The translations under genes were made by a program, and so were the position numbers. From RBC038 sp041390625 (GTDB taxonomy: Bacteria; Chloroflexota; Dehalococcoidia; UBA2979): DNA of 64,000 bases. The stretch spans positions 62,001 through 126,000 of the forward strand of contig JAWKPM010000002.1 of NCBI GenBank assembly GCA_041390625.1. The letters run 5' to 3'. The notes beneath the pieces were generated by a model. That model was not told the origin of the DNA. It saw nothing but the letters and a program-made list of their open reading frames with translations, and did not search any database. Shown one piece after another: positions 6,884-16,291 of the stretch (position 1 is its first letter; each line of letters begins with the position of its first letter).

Positions 6884-8110
6884 TCAGAAGAACTCCGGGC
6901 ACCACGGCGCTCGAGGCGTGACGAACATCGCGTCCGCTCGCGCCACGGCACCCGCTGTCCGCTCGTCGAGACGTAATCCTCGCTGCAGCGCTTCGAAGCG
7001 TGCGTTGCCCAGGTAGGCGGACCCGAGACTCGCCGCCGGCAACACGAGGTCGGGCGCCTCGTCCGTCGGATCGCAGCGTGCGCCCTCGGGCGACCCCTCG
7101 AGCAGCCATCGACGCGCGTTCGAGGGCACCTGCTCGTCCAGCACTTCGATGACGAGCCGCCCCTCGATGGCGTATCGGCGCGCCGAGAGCGCCGCCGGCA
7201 CATCGAGCAGGCGCAGCCACAGCGCGTCGTGCCTTCGCCGCACGAGCCGTCGAGGGTCGGCGAGCATCCACCACAGCGCGTCGTCGACCGGCTGCTGGCG
7301 TGCCGAGATCGTCTTCGTCAGGTCGAGGTCGAGCAGCATCCGCCAGAGTGCCGCGTGCGCCGCCGGGGTCGCCGGCACGATCTCGGAGACGCGCGCTTTG
7401 CCACCGGCGTTCCCGTCGATCGGCTCGCCGCTCGATCGATAGATCGCATAGCCGTCGATGCGCCCGTCCTCCTCGTACTGGACGTAGAAGGCCTTGCTCA
7501 TCCCCTCGCGCTGCCAGTCGGTCTCCGCGAAGTTTCGCGACCAGCGCCGCTCGTTCCGGCTCGGCATGCCCGCACGCTCGAGGCGCATGCGATCCCAGAC
7601 CGCCGGCCATCCCGATTGCGCGGCGGCGGCGTCCACCATCCGAAGTCGCCCCGGCGCCTCGACGGCTCGATCGAGGGTGGCGTGCGCCCGCTCGATCGCC
7701 CACTCCTCGTGTTCCGTGCCGATGCCGTAGCCGAAGCGCCCGTAGATCACACTCTCCGAGGCCCACAGCATCGCGAATGCCTCGCCGCGCGCGATCGCGT
7801 CGTCGAACAGCCGCCCCATCATCGAGGTGAGCACCCCGCGACGCCGGTGCGTCGGACGCACCGTCACGACCGTCACCCCAGCCGCACCGAGGGTCGCTCC
7901 ACCGGGTACCGAGAGGTCGAACGTCAGGCTCCCCGAGGTGCCGACGACCTGTCCCTCGTCGAACGCCGTCACCGTGCGGTCGAGCTCCAGCAGCTGCGCC
8001 TCGTGCCCGACCGCTTCGGCGTCGGGTACGAAGCCGAAACCGGTGCCCTCCGCCTGGAGGAAGGCCTCGATCTCGTCCTTGCCGATCGCCCGATACTCGA
8101 TCTCAGCCAT
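6884..8110 (-). CDS. Eis-like GNAT N-acetyltransferase
   Basis: The 408-residue protein has the Eis length and plan: an N-terminal GNAT domain with VTVVTVRPTHRRRGVLTSMM (acetyl-CoA loop) near residue 80, a second divergent GNAT domain, and a C-terminal SCP2-like domain. It ends in PEFF; Eis enzymes use the C-terminal carboxylate of a final phenylalanine as base, so this end fits. Known Eis proteins acetylate amines of aminoglycosides, peptides or arylalkylamines; the substrate here is unknown. ATG 8110 is preferred over ATG 8182 because GAGGA precedes it and the family begins here. Confidence 0.8.
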   Translation of the reverse strand: MAEIEYRAIGKDEIEAFLQAEGTGFGFVPDAEAVGHEAQLLELDRTVTAFDEGQVVGTSGSLTFDLSVPGGATLGAAGVTVVTVRPTHRRRGVLTSMMGRLFDDAIARGEAFAMLWASESVIYGRFGYGIGTEHEEWAIERAHATLDRAVEAPGRLRMVDAAAAQSGWPAVWDRMRLERAGMPSRNERRWSRNFAETDWQREGMSKAFYVQYEEDGRIDGYAIYRSSGEPIDGNAGGKARVSEIVPATPAAHAALWRMLLDLDLTKTISARQQPVDDALWWMLADPRRLVRRRHDALWLRLLDVPAALSARRYAIEGRLVIEVLDEQVPSNARRWLLEGSPEGARCDPTDEAPDLVLPAASLGSAYLGNARFEALQRGLRLDERTAGAVARADAMFVTPRAPWCPEFF

Positions 8111-8150
8111 CGAAGTCCTCGTCTGCGTCCCGTGTATCGCCTTCGACGCG

Positions 8151-8156
8151 TACGCT
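8151..8156 (+). promoter_or_regulatory. Leaderless -10 box (TACGCT-N7-ATG) for the MFS gene
   Basis: TACGCT is followed by seven bases and ATG 8164, so the transcript would start at or next to the start codon. No Shine-Dalgarno is present. Confidence 0.5.
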
Positions 8157-8163
8157 ACCGCGA

Positions 8164-9435
8164 ATGCCACCCGACGGAGCACCGCCGCCGGCCTCGGGCG
8201 CCCCGCCCACGCCGTTCCGACTGACCTCGTTGATCGGGCCGGTTTACGCGCCCACGGTGCTCTACGCCATCGGCCAGGGCATCGCGATCCCCGTCGTGCC
8301 CCTCTTCGCGAAGGAGCTCGGTGCCGGTCTCGGCCTCGTCGGCCTCATCGTGGCCGTCCGAGGGATCGGATCGATGCTCTTCGATGTCCCGGCCGGGCTG
8401 CTCGTCTCCAGGTTCGGCGGGCGGTCGACAATGGCAGCCGGCACCGCGGGGACCGCGCTCGCCGCCGTCGGCGTGGCGTTCAGCACGAACGCGTGGCAGC
8501 TGGCCGCACTCATGCTGCTGACCGGCGCATCGATGTCCGTGTGGCAGGTATCGAGGCTCACGTACATCGCCGAGGCCGCCCCTGCCGCCTCCCGAGGACG
8601 GGCGATCGCCCTCGCGGGCGGCTCCAACCGCATCGGTGTCTTCATCGGGCCGTTCCTCGGTGGGTTCGTCGGCAGCGCCTTCGGCCTCGCCTCCGTCTTC
8701 TTCGTCCAGGCCGCGGTCGTCGCGGCCGGCGCGCTGTTCGTCCTGTGGCGCACGCCGGCGGGGGTCGCCGCGCCCGCCACCAGCCGAGACGGCCACGCCC
8801 ACGCCCGCATCGGCCGCACCCTCGTCGAGTACCGGCGATCCTTCCTCACGGTCGGCCTCGTGGCGCTCGCCCTCGTGCTGATGCGACAGGCGAGGCAGGT
8901 GATCATGCCGCTGTGGGGCGACGAGATCGGCCTCGATGTGGCGGAGATCGGCGTCGTCATCGGCCTCGCCTCGGCGGCGGACATGGTGCTGTTCTATCCG
9001 GTGGGCGTCGTGATGGACCGCTACGGGCGCAAGTTCGCGGTCGTCCCCTCGCTCATCACGCTGGGCACCGGCATGATCCTCATCCCCGTCGCGGACTCGT
9101 TCGTGCCGTTCCTCCTGGCGGGGCTGCTGACCGGCTTCGGCAACGGGCTGGGCAGTGGCGTCGTCATGACCCTCGGCGCCGACCTCGCGCCTCGAGACCG
9201 CGCGGGCGAGTTCCTCGGCGTCTGGCGCTTGATCTCGGATAGTGGCGCGGCGGCAGCGCCGATTGCCGTGGGCGCGGCCGCCGAGGTGCTCACACTCGGC
9301 ATCGCCTCGGTCGCGACGGGCGGCCTCGGGTTGGCCGCCGCCGTCGTGATGGTGCTGTTCGTGTCCGAGACGCTCGGCCGAGAGCCCATCGTTCCCACTG
9401 AGGCACAGCCTCCGCCCGAGGGCTCACCGCCTTAG
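8164..9435 (+). CDS. MFS transporter
   Basis: The 423-residue protein has about 12 hydrophobic helices in two halves. The motif-A-like loop DVPAGLLVSRFGGRSTM follows helix 2 and a second copy, YPVGVVMDRYGRKFA, lies in the C-terminal half. It is a probable proton-driven exporter; the substrate is unknown. It is divergent from the Eis-like acetyltransferase, with 53 bases between starts. The pairing suggests a shared role in handling amines or drugs, which is inference. Its promoter is of the leaderless type. Confidence 0.85.
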   Translation: MPPDGAPPPASGAPPTPFRLTSLIGPVYAPTVLYAIGQGIAIPVVPLFAKELGAGLGLVGLIVAVRGIGSMLFDVPAGLLVSRFGGRSTMAAGTAGTALAAVGVAFSTNAWQLAALMLLTGASMSVWQVSRLTYIAEAAPAASRGRAIALAGGSNRIGVFIGPFLGGFVGSAFGLASVFFVQAAVVAAGALFVLWRTPAGVAAPATSRDGHAHARIGRTLVEYRRSFLTVGLVALALVLMRQARQVIMPLWGDEIGLDVAEIGVVIGLASAADMVLFYPVGVVMDRYGRKFAVVPSLITLGTGMILIPVADSFVPFLLAGLLTGFGNGLGSGVVMTLGADLAPRDRAGEFLGVWRLISDSGAAAAPIAVGAAAEVLTLGIASVATGGLGLAAAVVMVLFVSETLGREPIVPTEAQPPPEGSPP

Positions 9436-9489
9436 ACGACGATCCTCGAACTGCCGATACGCGGCCTCGGGCTCTGAGCGGGCTTCTCG

Positions 9490-9503
9490 GCGCCATATTG
9501 GCG
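9490..9503. promoter_or_regulatory. Palindrome upstream of the GH3-like gene
   Basis: CGCCATATTGGCG is a 5-3-5 perfect palindrome in the 198-bp gap between the MFS and GH3-like genes. A -10-like TATCCT lies about 50 bases further on. No operator function is proven. Confidence 0.3.
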
Positions 9504-9633
9504 TCCTGTCACATCGACAAGGCGACACCCGACCTCATCGGTCGTTATCCTCCTGCCAGTCGCAAGGATGCGCGCCCCCTTTGCCGCCGCATCAGACGTG
9601 TCGATCGCAGCGACACGGGGGAGGACTCCGTAC

Positions 9634-11268
9634 GTGAACGAAGCATGGATCTTCTACCAGGAACGCGGCGCACAAGCGCTGTGGGACCGCTGTCTCGGCT
9701 ACCAGACGATGGGTGTCGAGCGCGCGATGGCGATGCAGCATCGCCTGCTGAACGAGCACCTCACCGGCTTCGGGACGGCCACCCTCGGCCGCTACCTGCT
9801 GCGTGACCAGCGCCCCTCGAACTACGCCGAGCTCACCGAGGCCGTGCCGCTTACCGAGTACGAGTACTACGCCGACACGCTGGGCGAGCGCCGCGAGGAG
9901 CTGCTCGATGCGCCCCCGAAGGCGTGGGTGCGCACCTCGGGGCGCACCACGGGCAAGCACCGCTGGCATCCGCTCTCCGTGCGCGCCTTCGAGGAGATGA
10001 AGTGGCCGGGCATGGGCCTGATGCTCGCCTCGATGGCGGACGAGCCGGGTCAGGTTCGCATGCGCCGGGGTGACCGCATCCTCAACATGATGGCCCCACC
10101 TCCGTATGCCAGCGGCACGATGTTCCGCCTGGTCGAGGAGGCGTGGCCCGTCCGGATGTTCCCGGAGAGCTCGCAGGAGAACGACGACCTGCCGTTCGAC
10201 GTGCGCGCTGCGAAGGCCTTCTCGAGCGCGGTCACCGAGGGCATCGACTTCGCGGTCTCGCTGGGCTCGGTCCTCGCGGGCATCGGTGAGAGCTTCGCGA
10301 CGCGGCGCGCGCCGGGTTCGATCTTCTCGAAGATGAAGAACGTCCGTGCGTTCTCGCGCATGGGAAGCGCAGCTCTGCGTGCCCGGGTCGCCGGCCGTCC
10401 GATGTACCCGCGCGACGCCTGGAATCTGCGAGGTCTGGCGACCGGCGGGATGGACTCGTCGCTCTTCCGCGAGCGCATTCGCGAGTACTGGGGCCGCTAC
10501 CCGCTTGAGGTGTTTGCCTCCACCGAGGGAGGGATCATCGCGGCCCAGAGCTGGGATTACACCACCCTCACCCTCATACCAAGTCTGAACTTTTTTGAGT
10601 TTGTTGCCGAAGATGAACTCGCAAGGGAAATGGAGACGCCGGGGTACGCACCGCGCACGGTGCTGATGGACCAGCTCGAAGCCGGCAAGAACTACGAGCT
10701 CGTCATCACGAATCTGCACGGGGGACCGCTCATGCGTTATCGCACGGGCGACATCATGCGGGTCACCGGCCTCACCAATTCCACCACCGGGGCGAACCTG
10801 CCGCAGGTCGTCCACTACTCGAGGAGAACCGATCTGCTCGAGATCGGCGCATTCGTGCGACTGACCGAGCAATCGATCTGGCGTGCCGTCGAGCAGTCCG
10901 GCGTTCCGTACGTCGACTGGACGGTCCGCAAGGAAGTCGAGGGCAACGAACCGGTGCTGCACCTTCGCATCGAACCGCGTCCCGACAGCGCCATTCCCGC
11001 CGAGGAGGCGCGTGCGCGCATCAACACGCAGCTCGGCCTCGTTGAGTCCGACTGGGCCGACATGGCCGAGATCGCGGGCCTCAACCCGCTGCGCGTCACG
11101 TACCTGCCGAGGGGCACGTTCGACCGCTACGCCCAGCGCAAGCAGTCCGAAGGCGCCGACCTCGCCCACCTGAAGCCCGTGCACATGAACCCGAGCGAAG
11201 CCGTGATCGACACGCTCCTGGAGGTGGCGCAGGCCGCTGAGGCGTCTCCACCGGAGGTCCGGGCATGA
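9634..11268 (+). CDS. GH3-like acyl-adenylating enzyme (ANL superfamily)
   Basis: The 544-residue protein resembles GH3-type acyl-acid amido synthetases. VRTSGRTTGKHRW near residue 100 is the ATP-binding loop, ASTEGGII near residue 300 is the adenine/substrate motif, and MRYRTGDIMRV near residue 368 is the RTGD motif. Known GH3 enzymes adenylate a carboxylic acid and couple it to an amino acid; bacterial members often have unknown roles. GTG 9634 is preferred to ATG 9568 because GGGGGAGGA lies 8 bases before it. The last codons overlap (ATGA) the start of the GGDEF/HD-GYP gene, so the two proteins are made from one transcript. Confidence 0.7.
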   Translation: MNEAWIFYQERGAQALWDRCLGYQTMGVERAMAMQHRLLNEHLTGFGTATLGRYLLRDQRPSNYAELTEAVPLTEYEYYADTLGERREELLDAPPKAWVRTSGRTTGKHRWHPLSVRAFEEMKWPGMGLMLASMADEPGQVRMRRGDRILNMMAPPPYASGTMFRLVEEAWPVRMFPESSQENDDLPFDVRAAKAFSSAVTEGIDFAVSLGSVLAGIGESFATRRAPGSIFSKMKNVRAFSRMGSAALRARVAGRPMYPRDAWNLRGLATGGMDSSLFRERIREYWGRYPLEVFASTEGGIIAAQSWDYTTLTLIPSLNFFEFVAEDELAREMETPGYAPRTVLMDQLEAGKNYELVITNLHGGPLMRYRTGDIMRVTGLTNSTTGANLPQVVHYSRRTDLLEIGAFVRLTEQSIWRAVEQSGVPYVDWTVRKEVEGNEPVLHLRIEPRPDSAIPAEEARARINTQLGLVESDWADMAEIAGLNPLRVTYLPRGTFDRYAQRKQSEGADLAHLKPVHMNPSEAVIDTLLEVAQAAEASPPEVRA

Positions 11269-13787
11269 CGTGGTCGCCGCTCGCACTGGTGCCGCTGACG
11301 TCGGCGTTGCTGTACCTGGCGCTCATGCGCTGGGTCAGCCGCCGCTCGGCGCACACGAGCGGCAGCGAGGCTTTCCTCGTGTTCCTGGGTTTCATGGCTG
11401 TGAACAGCACGGCGTCGCTCACGTGGCGGCTCACACAGGAGACGAGCGCGTCCGAGTACCTGCTCCGTGTCCTTGAGCTGCCGCTCATGGGCGTGACGGC
11501 GGCGTTCCTGTACCTGATGCAGGCGCTCTACCCGACTCGCTGGTCGGCTCGCGTCCGCCGCTACTCGTACTTCGCATTCGGCGTCATCGCCGTAGCCACG
11601 CTCAGCGGCTCGGTGAACCGCGTGACCGTCGACGCTGTGTCGAACCCCGCCGTCTGGAACATCGTCGCGTTCTCGATGGCGATGGCCGCGATCTCGATTG
11701 GCTCGCTGGCCTCGGTTGCCTACGTCGTGATGACGTATCGGGCGCATCGCGACCCGTTCGAGCGCAACCGCCTGAAGTACATCGCTCTCGGCTCGATCAT
11801 CATCTTCCTCGGCGGCATGACCAACATGGTCGACGCGCTTCAGAAGCTCCCGGTGGACCAGGGCGCGAATGCGGTCGCCGCGAGCGTCATCGCATTCGCC
11901 GTGCTGCGCTACCGCCTCTTCAACATCGATGTGGCCATCCGTCGAGGTGTGGCGAGGCTGCTCATCGGCCTGCCTACCTCGGTGGGCTACGTCTCGATGC
12001 TGTTCCTCACGCTGAGTCGCCTCGACATCGAGCTGCTCTCGGTGCCGGGCGCGACGGTCGCGATCGGCTACGGCTTCCTCGTCGCCTTCGTGGCCGGCTA
12101 CGTCCGCGCCGGAGCGGAGTACCTTGTCGACCGCATGTTCGTCGGCGGTCACATCGACCCGCGCGCCGTCATCGCGGACCTCACCCGCCGCACCTCGGAG
12201 ATGCGCGGTGTGGACGACCTTATCGCCGACATCGCGGAGCAGTGCCAGCTCGCGCTCACGAGCTCGTTCGTCGCCATCCTGCTGCTCGAGGAGGATCGGG
12301 GCGAGTTCGTGCTCGCCGAGCTGACGGGCCCGTTCCCACGCACCCAGCCGGAGTGGACCATCAGCGCCTCGAACAGTGTCCTCGCGCGACTCGCCGAGCG
12401 CGCCGAGCCCACGACGCCGTACGCCCTCGCGCGTGTCGTCGCCGGCAACGAGTTCCCCGCGCACGACGTCGCCGAGTTCGGTCCGTACAACGACTGCGTG
12501 ACCGCGCCGATCCTCGCGCAGGGCAAGCTCCTCGGTGTCATGTTCATCGCGCCGAAGGTCTACGACGCGCCGTTCACGCTGGACGACATCGACTTCCTCA
12601 ACCTCGTCTCCGGACAGGCCGCGCTCTCGATCCAGAACGCGCGTCTCTTCGAGCAGCTGCGCGAGGCGGCGGAGACCGACTTCGTCACCGGCCTCCCGAA
12701 CCACCGCCACCTGCAGGACCTGTTCCAGGTCGCGCTGAGCGGCGCCGAGGTGAACGGCACCCCACTCTCCGTCGCGATGGTCGACGTCGACAACTTCAAG
12801 CTCTTCAACGACGTCCACGGCCACCAGGTCGGCGATGAGGCGCTGCGCCGCCTCTCGCAGGTCATGCGAGGCGCGGCGCGCCCGCAGGACATCGTGGCCC
12901 GCTACGGGGGCGACGAGTTCCTCCTCCTGCTGCCCGGTCTCACCCGTGACGAAGCCAGCGAGATGATGAACCGCCTCGGGCGCCAGGTCCGCAAGACCAA
13001 CGTCGCGGCCTCGGACTCCGAGGCGTCCGCCGCCGAGCAGCTGCCCGCGCGCATCTCCTGGGGTGTGGCGACGTTCCCCGAGGACGGCCGAACGAGGCGC
13101 AGCCTGACCTCGGTTGCCGACTCGCGCCTCATGCAGCAGAAGATCGAGGCGCGTCGCTCCGCCACCGTCCACACCGGCAGCGCCGAGCACGCTCGCCTGC
13201 TCGAGCAGGATCCGGAGAAGCTGCGCGTCGCCCGCGCCCTCCTCGACATCCTCGACGCGAAGGACCCGTACACCAGCGAGCACTCACAGCAGATCGCCTC
13301 GTTCGCCCTCCTGATGGCCGACGAGGCCGGCATGCCGGACCGCCAGCGCTACCTGCTCTGGCTCGGCAGCCTGCTGCACGACGTCGGCAAGGTGGGCGTG
13401 TCGTCCGAGATCCTGCGCAAGCCCGGCCGCCTCTCGCCCGAGGAGTGGGACCAGATGCGCGTGCACCCCACGCTCGGTGAGCAGATGGTCCGCGGCCTCC
13501 TCGACGTGAAGGAAGTCATCGACATCGTCGGCTGCCACCATGAGCGCTTCGATGGGAGTGGCTACCCCCGAGGCCTCACGGGCGAGGACATCCCCGAGAT
13601 GGCCCGCATGGTCACTGTCGCCGATGCCTTCTCCGCGATGGTCCACGACCGCCCGTACCGCAAGGGACTTGCGTGGCCCGAGGCCATCGAGGAGCTGCGC
13701 CGCCACGCCGGCACGCAGTTCGACCCGGAGATGGTTGAGCTCTTTGTGCGCGCCGTCGGTCACGGCGAGCGCGAGGCTGCCGCCTAG
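11265..13787 (+). CDS. 7TM-GAF-GGDEF-HD-GYP c-di-GMP turnover protein
   Basis: This 840-residue protein has about seven N-terminal membrane helices (residues 1-280, like the 7TM region of some histidine kinases). A GAF domain (about 300-465), a diguanylate cyclase domain and an HD-GYP phosphodiesterase domain (about 660-835) follow. The GGDEF motif is intact (YGGDEF near residue 546) and is preceded five residues earlier by RPQD, an RxxD inhibitory site. The HD-GYP part has LLHDVGK, HH and DGSGYPRG. Both synthesis and breakdown of c-di-GMP therefore look possible, gated by membrane and GAF input. It starts inside the stop of the GH3-like gene. Confidence 0.9.
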   Translation: MTWSPLALVPLTSALLYLALMRWVSRRSAHTSGSEAFLVFLGFMAVNSTASLTWRLTQETSASEYLLRVLELPLMGVTAAFLYLMQALYPTRWSARVRRYSYFAFGVIAVATLSGSVNRVTVDAVSNPAVWNIVAFSMAMAAISIGSLASVAYVVMTYRAHRDPFERNRLKYIALGSIIIFLGGMTNMVDALQKLPVDQGANAVAASVIAFAVLRYRLFNIDVAIRRGVARLLIGLPTSVGYVSMLFLTLSRLDIELLSVPGATVAIGYGFLVAFVAGYVRAGAEYLVDRMFVGGHIDPRAVIADLTRRTSEMRGVDDLIADIAEQCQLALTSSFVAILLLEEDRGEFVLAELTGPFPRTQPEWTISASNSVLARLAERAEPTTPYALARVVAGNEFPAHDVAEFGPYNDCVTAPILAQGKLLGVMFIAPKVYDAPFTLDDIDFLNLVSGQAALSIQNARLFEQLREAAETDFVTGLPNHRHLQDLFQVALSGAEVNGTPLSVAMVDVDNFKLFNDVHGHQVGDEALRRLSQVMRGAARPQDIVARYGGDEFLLLLPGLTRDEASEMMNRLGRQVRKTNVAASDSEASAAEQLPARISWGVATFPEDGRTRRSLTSVADSRLMQQKIEARRSATVHTGSAEHARLLEQDPEKLRVARALLDILDAKDPYTSEHSQQIASFALLMADEAGMPDRQRYLLWLGSLLHDVGKVGVSSEILRKPGRLSPEEWDQMRVHPTLGEQMVRGLLDVKEVIDIVGCHHERFDGSGYPRGLTGEDIPEMARMVTVADAFSAMVHDRPYRKGLAWPEAIEELRRHAGTQFDPEMVELFVRAVGHGEREAAA

Positions 13788-13842
13788 CCCCACGCCCCTT
13801 GCTCCGCGCCCTATCCTTGGCTCCCCGACGGGAGGCCTCGCG

Positions 13843-14550
13843 ATGGACGATGCGGTCACCGAGCTCACACCGGACCTCGAGGCGCCGAGCGGCCGTCGAG
13901 GTCGCGCGCTGACGCAGGGCCTCGCGCTCTCCGCCGCGGCCTACGCCGTCGGCATGACCCACGACATCGCCTCGCAGCGCGGCCTGCCGCGGGTGAAGCC
14001 GCCACTCCTCATCGGCATGGTGGCGCTGCACCTCGCGGCCTTCGCACGCCTCGCGCGCGGCGGACCGAGGCTGCCGGTGCCGGGTCCGCTTCGAGCGCTG
14101 TCCGGCTTGCTGTTCCTCGGCGGGCTCGGCGGCATGTTCTACTCGATCTTCGTCGAGATCCCGCTGCGCAAGGCCTGGATCGACCGCGGCCACACCGACG
14201 AGCTCGTCACGACGGGCACGTACGCCCTCGTGCGGCACCCCGGTGTGCTGTGGCTGACGGCCGCCATCCCCTTCGGTGCGCTCGCCACGCGCTCGCTCTT
14301 CCTGTTACTCGCGTGGCCGCTCATCGCCCTCGGTGACGTCGTGCACGTCGCGTTCCAGGACCGCTTCATTCTGCCTCGGGTCTTCGGGCAGGCCTACCGC
14401 GACTACCAGGGGCGCACGCCCTTCATCGTGCCGACGGCCGACAGCGTCGAGCACTTCAAGCGCACCTACCGAGGTGCCTCGGACAGCGAGGTCTCGCTGC
14501 CCCCGGAGGCGACCGAGACGCCCTCGACGGCGGAGGTGCCGGCGGGCTAA
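13843..14550 (+). CDS. Integral-membrane isoprenylcysteine-methyltransferase-like protein
   Basis: The 235-residue protein has four to five hydrophobic helices. Its C-terminal half matches the ICMT/PEMT-type methyltransferase region: TGTYALVRHPGVLWLT, the RHP motif that binds S-adenosylmethionine, and FGQAYRDYQGRTPFIVP at the membrane exit. Family members methylate lipids, isoprenylated cysteines or unknown acceptors. GGGAGG precedes ATG 13843, and a TATCCT -10 box lies near 13812. The C-terminal tail is acidic and Thr/Pro-rich. Confidence 0.75.
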   Translation: MDDAVTELTPDLEAPSGRRGRALTQGLALSAAAYAVGMTHDIASQRGLPRVKPPLLIGMVALHLAAFARLARGGPRLPVPGPLRALSGLLFLGGLGGMFYSIFVEIPLRKAWIDRGHTDELVTTGTYALVRHPGVLWLTAAIPFGALATRSLFLLLAWPLIALGDVVHVAFQDRFILPRVFGQAYRDYQGRTPFIVPTADSVEHFKRTYRGASDSEVSLPPEATETPSTAEVPAG

Positions 14551-14579
14551 GCCTCGGTTGCCCTGCCGCCCGGCCTCGA

Positions 14580-14609
14580 TTGACAGGCGATTCCGGCCCG
14601 TCGCATGAT
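14580..14609 (+). promoter_or_regulatory. Promoter of the acyl-CoA dehydrogenase gene
   Basis: A consensus -35 TTGACA (14580-14585) is followed after 18 bases by CATGAT (14604-14609). The start codon is 55 bases downstream of the -10 box and has an AAGGAG ribosome site. Confidence 0.6.
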
Positions 14610-14664
14610 CCCGCCGCATCGCGCGACACGGTTCTGCGCGAGCACAGACCGAGAAGGAGTATCT

Positions 14665-15867
14665 ATGGACTGGGCAGACACGCCAGAGCAGGCCGCCTTC
14701 CGCAAGGAGGTCCAGGACGTCATCCAGCAGAGCCTGCCGCCGCGCTATCAGGCCGGCGAAGGCGATTGGGAAGAGGACCGCGCTTCGGACAGCGAGGCGC
14801 ACCGCAAGGACGCGAAGGACTGGCAGGACGCGCTCGCGGCCAAGGGCTGGGTCGCTCCGCACTGGCCGAAGGAGTACGGCGGCGCCGGCCTGACGCCCAT
14901 GGAGCAGTTCATCTTCAAGCAGGAAATGTCGCTCGCCCAGGCGCCGGCCGTCGGTGGCCAGGGCGTGAGCCAGCTCGGCCCGACGCTCATCGTGCACGGC
15001 AGCCCGGAGCAGAAGGCGGAGCATCTCCCAAAGATCCTCTCGGGCGAGGTGAACTGGCGGCAGGGCTACTCCGAGCCGGGCTCCGGCTCCGACCTCGCCT
15101 CGTTGCAGACGCGTGCGGTCAAGGACGGCGACGACTACGTCATCAACGGCCAGAAGATCTGGACCTCCGGCGCGCACATCGCGGACTGGCTCTACGTCCT
15201 CGTGCGCACCGACCCCGACGCTCCGAAGCACCGAGGCATCTCGTTCCTCCTGACCGACCGCCACGCGCCGGGCATCACGGTCCGCCCGCTGATCAACATG
15301 GCGTGGACCCACGAGTTCAACGAGACCTTCTTCGAGGACGTGCACGTCCCGGCGAAGAACCTCGTCGGAGAGGAGAACCGCGGCTGGTACGTCGGCGCGA
15401 CGCTCCTCGACTTCGAGCGCTCCAACATCTCGGGTGCCATCGTTGCGCGTCGCAACATCGATGAGCTGCTCGAGTACGTCCGCACCGACGACGGCAAGGC
15501 GAAGTCGAAGCTCGAGGAGTACGACACCCTTCGCCACGAGGTCGCTCAGGAGTACGTCGAGACCGAGGTCCAGTTCCAGTTCAGCTTCCGCATCATCTCG
15601 ATGCAGAACGCCGGCCAGATCCCGAACTACGAGGCCTCCACGGCCAAGCTGTTCAACTCGGAGATGGTGCAGCGCCTCGCCCGCACCGGTACGAAGGTGT
15701 TCGGCCTGTACTCGAACATCTGGGCGGAGGACGACCCGCGCGCGCCGCTGAACGCGAAGTTCACGTTCAACTACGTGCGCTCGGTCCCGGCGACCATCGC
15801 CGCCGGCACGTCCGAGATTCAGCGCAACATCATCGCGACGCGCGGCCTCGGGCTGCCTCGAGGCTAG
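14665..15867 (+). CDS. Acyl-CoA dehydrogenase
   Basis: The 400-residue flavoprotein has all three acyl-CoA dehydrogenase domains. The N-terminal helical part has WPKEYGGAGLTPMEQFIF, the middle beta domain has YSEPGSGSDLASLQTRAV and DYVINGQKIWTSGA, and the C-terminal helical part ends AGTSEIQRNIIATRGLGLPRG, the FAD/dimer motif. It oxidises a CoA thioester at C2-C3 and passes electrons to ETF. Substrate class is not determinable; the FadE17/PimC-like insert region is a loose match. AAGGAG lies 5 bases before ATG. A strong hairpin terminator follows the gene. Confidence 0.9.
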   Translation: MDWADTPEQAAFRKEVQDVIQQSLPPRYQAGEGDWEEDRASDSEAHRKDAKDWQDALAAKGWVAPHWPKEYGGAGLTPMEQFIFKQEMSLAQAPAVGGQGVSQLGPTLIVHGSPEQKAEHLPKILSGEVNWRQGYSEPGSGSDLASLQTRAVKDGDDYVINGQKIWTSGAHIADWLYVLVRTDPDAPKHRGISFLLTDRHAPGITVRPLINMAWTHEFNETFFEDVHVPAKNLVGEENRGWYVGATLLDFERSNISGAIVARRNIDELLEYVRTDDGKAKSKLEEYDTLRHEVAQEYVETEVQFQFSFRIISMQNAGQIPNYEASTAKLFNSEMVQRLARTGTKVFGLYSNIWAEDDPRAPLNAKFTFNYVRSVPATIAAGTSEIQRNIIATRGLGLPRG

Positions 15868-15890
15868 CTCGACCGTTCGATGCGATCGGG

Positions 15891-15923
15891 GGAGCGGGGC
15901 GCTGGGCGCCCCGCTCCTTGTTT
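15891..15923 (+). terminator. Rho-independent terminator after the acyl-CoA dehydrogenase gene
   Basis: A perfect 12-bp stem beginning GGAGCGGGGCGC with a 3-base loop is followed by CTTGTTT. It lies 23 bases beyond the stop codon. Confidence 0.85.
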
Positions 15924-15973
15924 CTCGCGTATCCGCGCTGCTACGGTCCGGGGCGCACGTCGAGGGGGTCCAG

Positions 15974-16261
15974 ATGGTTCGCTACGTGGTGCTCTACCGG
16001 TTCACCGAGCAGGGGCGTCGGCACCTCAAGGAGACCGTGCACCAGTCCCAGACGATCCGCGAGATCAACGAAACCGCCGGCTTCAACGTCATCGGCATCT
16101 ACTACACGCAGGGGCAGTACGACATCGTGGCCGTCGTCGAGGCGCCCTCCGAGGACGCGATGCTCACCGGCCTCTTTGCCATCGCCGAGGGTGGCAACGT
16201 CGTCAGCGAGACCCTCCGCGCCTTCACGCCCGAGGAGATGCAGCGCGCCGTCGGCCCCTAG
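15974..16261 (+). CDS. GYD-domain protein
   Basis: The 95-residue ferredoxin-like alpha/beta protein has YVVLYRFTEQGRRHLKET at the start and GIYYTQGQYDIVAVVEAP, the G-YD signature for which GYD-domain (PF08734) proteins are named, near residue 45. It ends with a helix and TLRAFTPEEM. The biochemical role of the family is not established. GAGGGGG precedes the ATG. It begins just after the terminator of the upstream gene and is probably its own transcript. Confidence 0.8.
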   Translation: MVRYVVLYRFTEQGRRHLKETVHQSQTIREINETAGFNVIGIYYTQGQYDIVAVVEAPSEDAMLTGLFAIAEGGNVVSETLRAFTPEEMQRAVGP

Positions 16262-16291
16262 GCCCGCCGCCACCCACATCGAGGCTCGGCG

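Noticed and set aside
9592..13283. Long minus-strand open frames (9592-11286 and 11127-13283)
   Set aside because: They mirror the GH3-like and GGDEF/HD-GYP genes, which have clear motifs, and show His/Arg-rich sequence with no family match.
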